Positions 61,685 through 64,000 of a DNA stretch of 64,000 nucleotides are shown one piece after another. The translations under genes were made by a program, and so were the position numbers. The DNA lies in NCBI RefSeq assembly GCF_900176305.1, contig NZ_FWXH01000007.1, positions 1-64,000 of the forward strand. The letters are read 5' to 3'. The notes beneath the pieces are model-generated. The model searched no databases. It was not told where the DNA came from and was given only the letters and a program-made list of their open reading frames with translations. Numbering within the stretch: position 1 is the stretch's first letter; every line of letters starts with the position of its first letter. The stretch is from Clostridium acidisoli DSM 12555 (lineage in GTDB: Bacteria; Bacillota; Clostridia; Clostridiales; Clostridiaceae).

Positions 61685-63163
61685 TTATTCTTCGTATATT
61701 TCAGAATAACTGTGGAGTAAGTTTTGTTTTAAATTCCAAAGCTTGCTAGAAAGATCTACATAATAATTATGAGGATTTTCAAGTCTTAATACTTCTGGCC
61801 AAAGTTTGTTTGTTTCTTCTTCAGCAAAAGATTTTATTTCGCTTACAGCAGGACTTTCATATATAGGTTTACCATTTTTAAATATTTGAACATGCAGGTC
61901 TTTAATATAATAATTTTTTAGTTTTTTCTTTTTCCAATTATAAATTGGGTCAAATATTTCAAGTGTTTTTGTTTCATCAATTACTTCATCATTAAGGGTA
62001 ATTAGGTCAGCAAGAGCCTTATTAGTAGTTTTATCAAATATTCTATATATCTTTTTAAAACCAGGGTTAGTTATCTTTTCTTCATTTTCACTTATTTTTA
62101 TTTTAGGTACAATAATATTATTGTTTTCAATTGCTACTAATTTATACACACCACCAAAAACAGGCTCTGATTTTGCAGTGATTAGTCTTTCACCTACTCC
62201 AAAGCTATCTATTTTAGCACCTTGTGCCAAAACATCTGTAATAATATGTTCGTCTAAAGAATTTGAAATTGTAATTTTAGCATCAGGATATCCTGCATCA
62301 TCTAATATTTGTCTGCATTTTTTAGTGAGGTAAGTTATGTCACCACTGTCAATTCTAATTCCAACAGGTCTAATTCCCTTTGGTTTTAGAACTTCATCAA
62401 ATACTTTTATTGCATTTGGTAGTCCAGATTTTAAAACGTTATATGTATCAATTAATAGAAGGCAGTTGTCAGGATAAACATTTGCCCAAGCTTTGAAAGA
62501 TTCATATTCATTATCAAATAGTTGAACCCAAGAATGAGCCATTGTACCAATTGCAGGTATGCCAAACATTTCTTCTGAAATTGTACAAGCTGTAGCACTA
62601 CAACCACCAATTACAGCAGCTCTAGAGCCATAAACAGCACCATCATAACCTTGAGCTCTTCTTGAACCAAACTCCATAACAGGTCTTCCATTTGCGGCTC
62701 TGCAGATCCTATTTGCTTTTGTTGCAATTAAAGTTTGATGATTAACAGTTAAAAGAATCATAGTTTCTACAAATTGGGCTTGGATAGCAGGCCCTTTTAC
62801 TGTAACTAAAGGTTCATTTGGGAAAACTGGATTTCCTTCTGGAACTGCAAAAACATCACAAGAAAATTTAAAGTTTCTTAAATAGTTTAAGAACTTTTCA
62901 GAAAAACAACCTTTATATTTCAAGTATTCAATATCTTCTTCTGTAAATTTTAGACTTGATAAATATTCAATTAATTGGGTAACACCAGCCATTATACAAT
63001 ATCCACCATCATCAGGGACTTTTCTAAAAAACATATCAAAGTAAGCAATCTTATCACCTACACCATTTTCTAGATATCCATTTCCCATAGTGAGTTCATA
63101 AAAGTCTACAAGCATTGTAAGATTTCTTTCATTTCTTACATTAAAATTTTTATTGAGTTCCAT
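61685..63163 (-). CDS. pncB: Nicotinate phosphoribosyltransferase
   Basis: About 492 residues from ATG 63163, AGGAGAG upstream on the minus strand; the frame reaches 63202 without support. It converts nicotinate and PRPP to nicotinate mononucleotide in NAD salvage. Family motifs: LTMGNGYLENGVGDKIAYFD near the N-terminus, EFGSRRAQGYDGA, GTMAHSWVQLF and RIDSGDITYL for PRPP binding. The HesB-like gene follows. Confidence 0.95.
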   Translation of the reverse strand: MELNKNFNVRNERNLTMLVDFYELTMGNGYLENGVGDKIAYFDMFFRKVPDDGGYCIMAGVTQLIEYLSSLKFTEEDIEYLKYKGCFSEKFLNYLRNFKFSCDVFAVPEGNPVFPNEPLVTVKGPAIQAQFVETMILLTVNHQTLIATKANRICRAANGRPVMEFGSRRAQGYDGAVYGSRAAVIGGCSATACTISEEMFGIPAIGTMAHSWVQLFDNEYESFKAWANVYPDNCLLLIDTYNVLKSGLPNAIKVFDEVLKPKGIRPVGIRIDSGDITYLTKKCRQILDDAGYPDAKITISNSLDEHIITDVLAQGAKIDSFGVGERLITAKSEPVFGGVYKLVAIENNNIIVPKIKISENEEKITNPGFKKIYRIFDKTTNKALADLITLNDEVIDETKTLEIFDPIYNWKKKKLKNYYIKDLHVQIFKNGKPIYESPAVSEIKSFAEEETNKLWPEVLRLENPHNYYVDLSSKLWNLKQNLLHSYSEIYEE

Positions 63164-63407
63164 AATAAAAACTCTCCTATCTTTAAATTGTATTAGAAAC
63201 ATTTTTCAAAATGCATGATTTTGTAGAATATTTCTTAATTCCATAAAATTAACCTAAGAATAATTACATTCATTTTATTACTTAATTATATATTATACAA
63301 TATTTTTTTTATTTGTGGAAATAACGGTGTTTTAATATAATTTTTTTGTTAAGTAACTAAAAAAGTTGTACAATATATTGTATTGTAAATTAGAAGGAGA
63401 TGATTTT

Positions 63408-64000
63408 TTGAATTCAGATGTAATAAATCAGGTGTTAATTTTGTTTCTAATGATTTTTGTAGGGATATATGCGAGAAAAAGGAATTATATAAATAAGCAA
63501 ATAAATGATGGACTTAGCAAATTGCTTTTAAAAATAACGCTGCCACTATTAATAATAAGTTCTTTTAACACTAATTTTTCAAAAAGTATGATAGTTAATG
63601 CTGAAAAACTATTTATGTATACAATAATAGTGCATATCGTAATTATAGTATTTTCTAAAATAGTTTATTGTAAAGTGCCAATAAATAAGAGAGGTGTAGC
63701 AAAATTTGTAACCTTATTTTCAAATTCTGGTTTTATGGGTTATCCAGTGCTTAAAGGATTATATGGCAACCCAGGTGTATTTTATTGTTCAATTTTTGGA
63801 ATAGTCTTAAATGTTTTTATGTTTAGCTACGGAATAATGGTATTAGATGTAGAGGGAGGAAGCTCCTTTAAAGAACTAAAAAAAATAATTTTAAATCCGG
63901 CTATAGTGGCTATTATAATAGGAATAATTATTCTTGTTACAGGTATAAAGATCCCATATGTATTGTCCTCAATGATTAGTTCTGTTGGTTCAATGACCTC
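63408..64000 (+). CDS. AEC family (auxin efflux carrier-like) transporter, 3' truncated by the window end
   Basis: An open frame from TTG 63408, with AAGGAGATGA at 63394-63403, runs off the end (about 197 codons seen). It begins MNSDVINQVLILFLMIFVGI and continues as hydrophobic helices with KLLLKITLPLLIISSFNT and FSNSGFMGYPVLKGLYG, characteristic of the membrane-transport AEC family. Members export or import small organic acids such as malate. Divergent from pncB. Confidence 0.85.
   Translation, partial: MNSDVINQVLILFLMIFVGIYARKRNYINKQINDGLSKLLLKITLPLLIISSFNTNFSKSMIVNAEKLFMYTIIVHIVIIVFSKIVYCKVPINKRGVAKFVTLFSNSGFMGYPVLKGLYGNPGVFYCSIFGIVLNVFMFSYGIMVLDVEGGSSFKELKKIILNPAIVAIIIGIIILVTGIKIPYVLSSMISSVGSMT

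Noticed and set aside
63367-63390. Palindrome ACAATATATTGT before the AEC transporter as a regulator site
   Set aside because: It is short and AT-rich, of a kind expected by chance in this composition; no regulator can be assigned.

Overview
The window looks like the chromosome of a low-GC, anaerobic Firmicute of the genus Clostridium. Reasons: very AT-rich DNA, strong AGGAGG-type ribosome sites, compact operons, a Re-citrate synthase gene, and a run of genes (Re-citrate synthase, isocitrate dehydrogenase, argG, argH, a PEPCK-like P-loop protein, an Lrp regulator, a YprB-like nuclease, a CBS protein) that from memory resembles the C. acetobutylicum neighbourhood around CAC0970-CAC0980. The species is not assigned. 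No prophage, IS transposase or CRISPR array was seen.

Layout. 1-112: 3' end of a 5S rRNA gene and tRNA-Asn. 264-2632: a four-gene envelope operon with an ECF-like sigma factor. 2701-3417: plsC. 3763-9373: citrate/2-oxoglutarate and arginine biosynthesis, with no aconitase gene between citrate synthase and Icd; a 317-bp repeat lies there instead. 9632-13741: PEPCK-like protein, DUF378 protein, Lrp regulator, nuclease, CBS protein. 13923-15079: promoter, SAM-I riboswitch and metQ. 15248-33156: a large type IV pilus locus with pilB, pilC, two pilin genes, a pilM-pilN fusion, pilO, three minor pilins, a 1,323-residue surface protein, two paralogous polytopic membrane proteins, a DEDD nuclease-like protein and prepilin peptidase. 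33305-39034: gltX, a DUF4397 protein, a degenerate repeat tract, DJ-1/PfpI and DUF488 proteins, a second copy of the repeat, and threonine aldolase. 39193-45134: esterase-like protein, a YhaO/YhaN (SbcD/SbcC-like) pair and a CPBP protease. 45285-47686: DD-carboxypeptidase and small proteins. 47982-53038: an amino-acid ABC transporter and a SsuABC/ThiXYZ-like transporter. 53101-61304: patatin, proline-rich membrane protein, a MacAB-like exporter with its two-component system, and a DeoR regulator. 61324-64000: HesB-like protein, pncB and a truncated AEC transporter.

How genes work together. Re-citrate synthase and Icd supply 2-oxoglutarate and hence glutamate, which feeds arginine synthesis through ArgG/ArgH. 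The pilus genes encode a nearly complete machine (assembly ATPase, platform, alignment proteins, pilins, peptidase) without a visible retraction ATPase; the large Ig-like surface protein follows the minor pilins and may be carried at the pilus tip. The exporter and two-component genes look like a self-regulated peptide/antibiotic defence module.

The most unusual material is non-coding: two inversely oriented copies of a mosaic element with inverted ends, built from nested hairpin modules, plus two related hairpin clusters, and a decayed ~40-bp tandem repeat tract with an orphan terminator.
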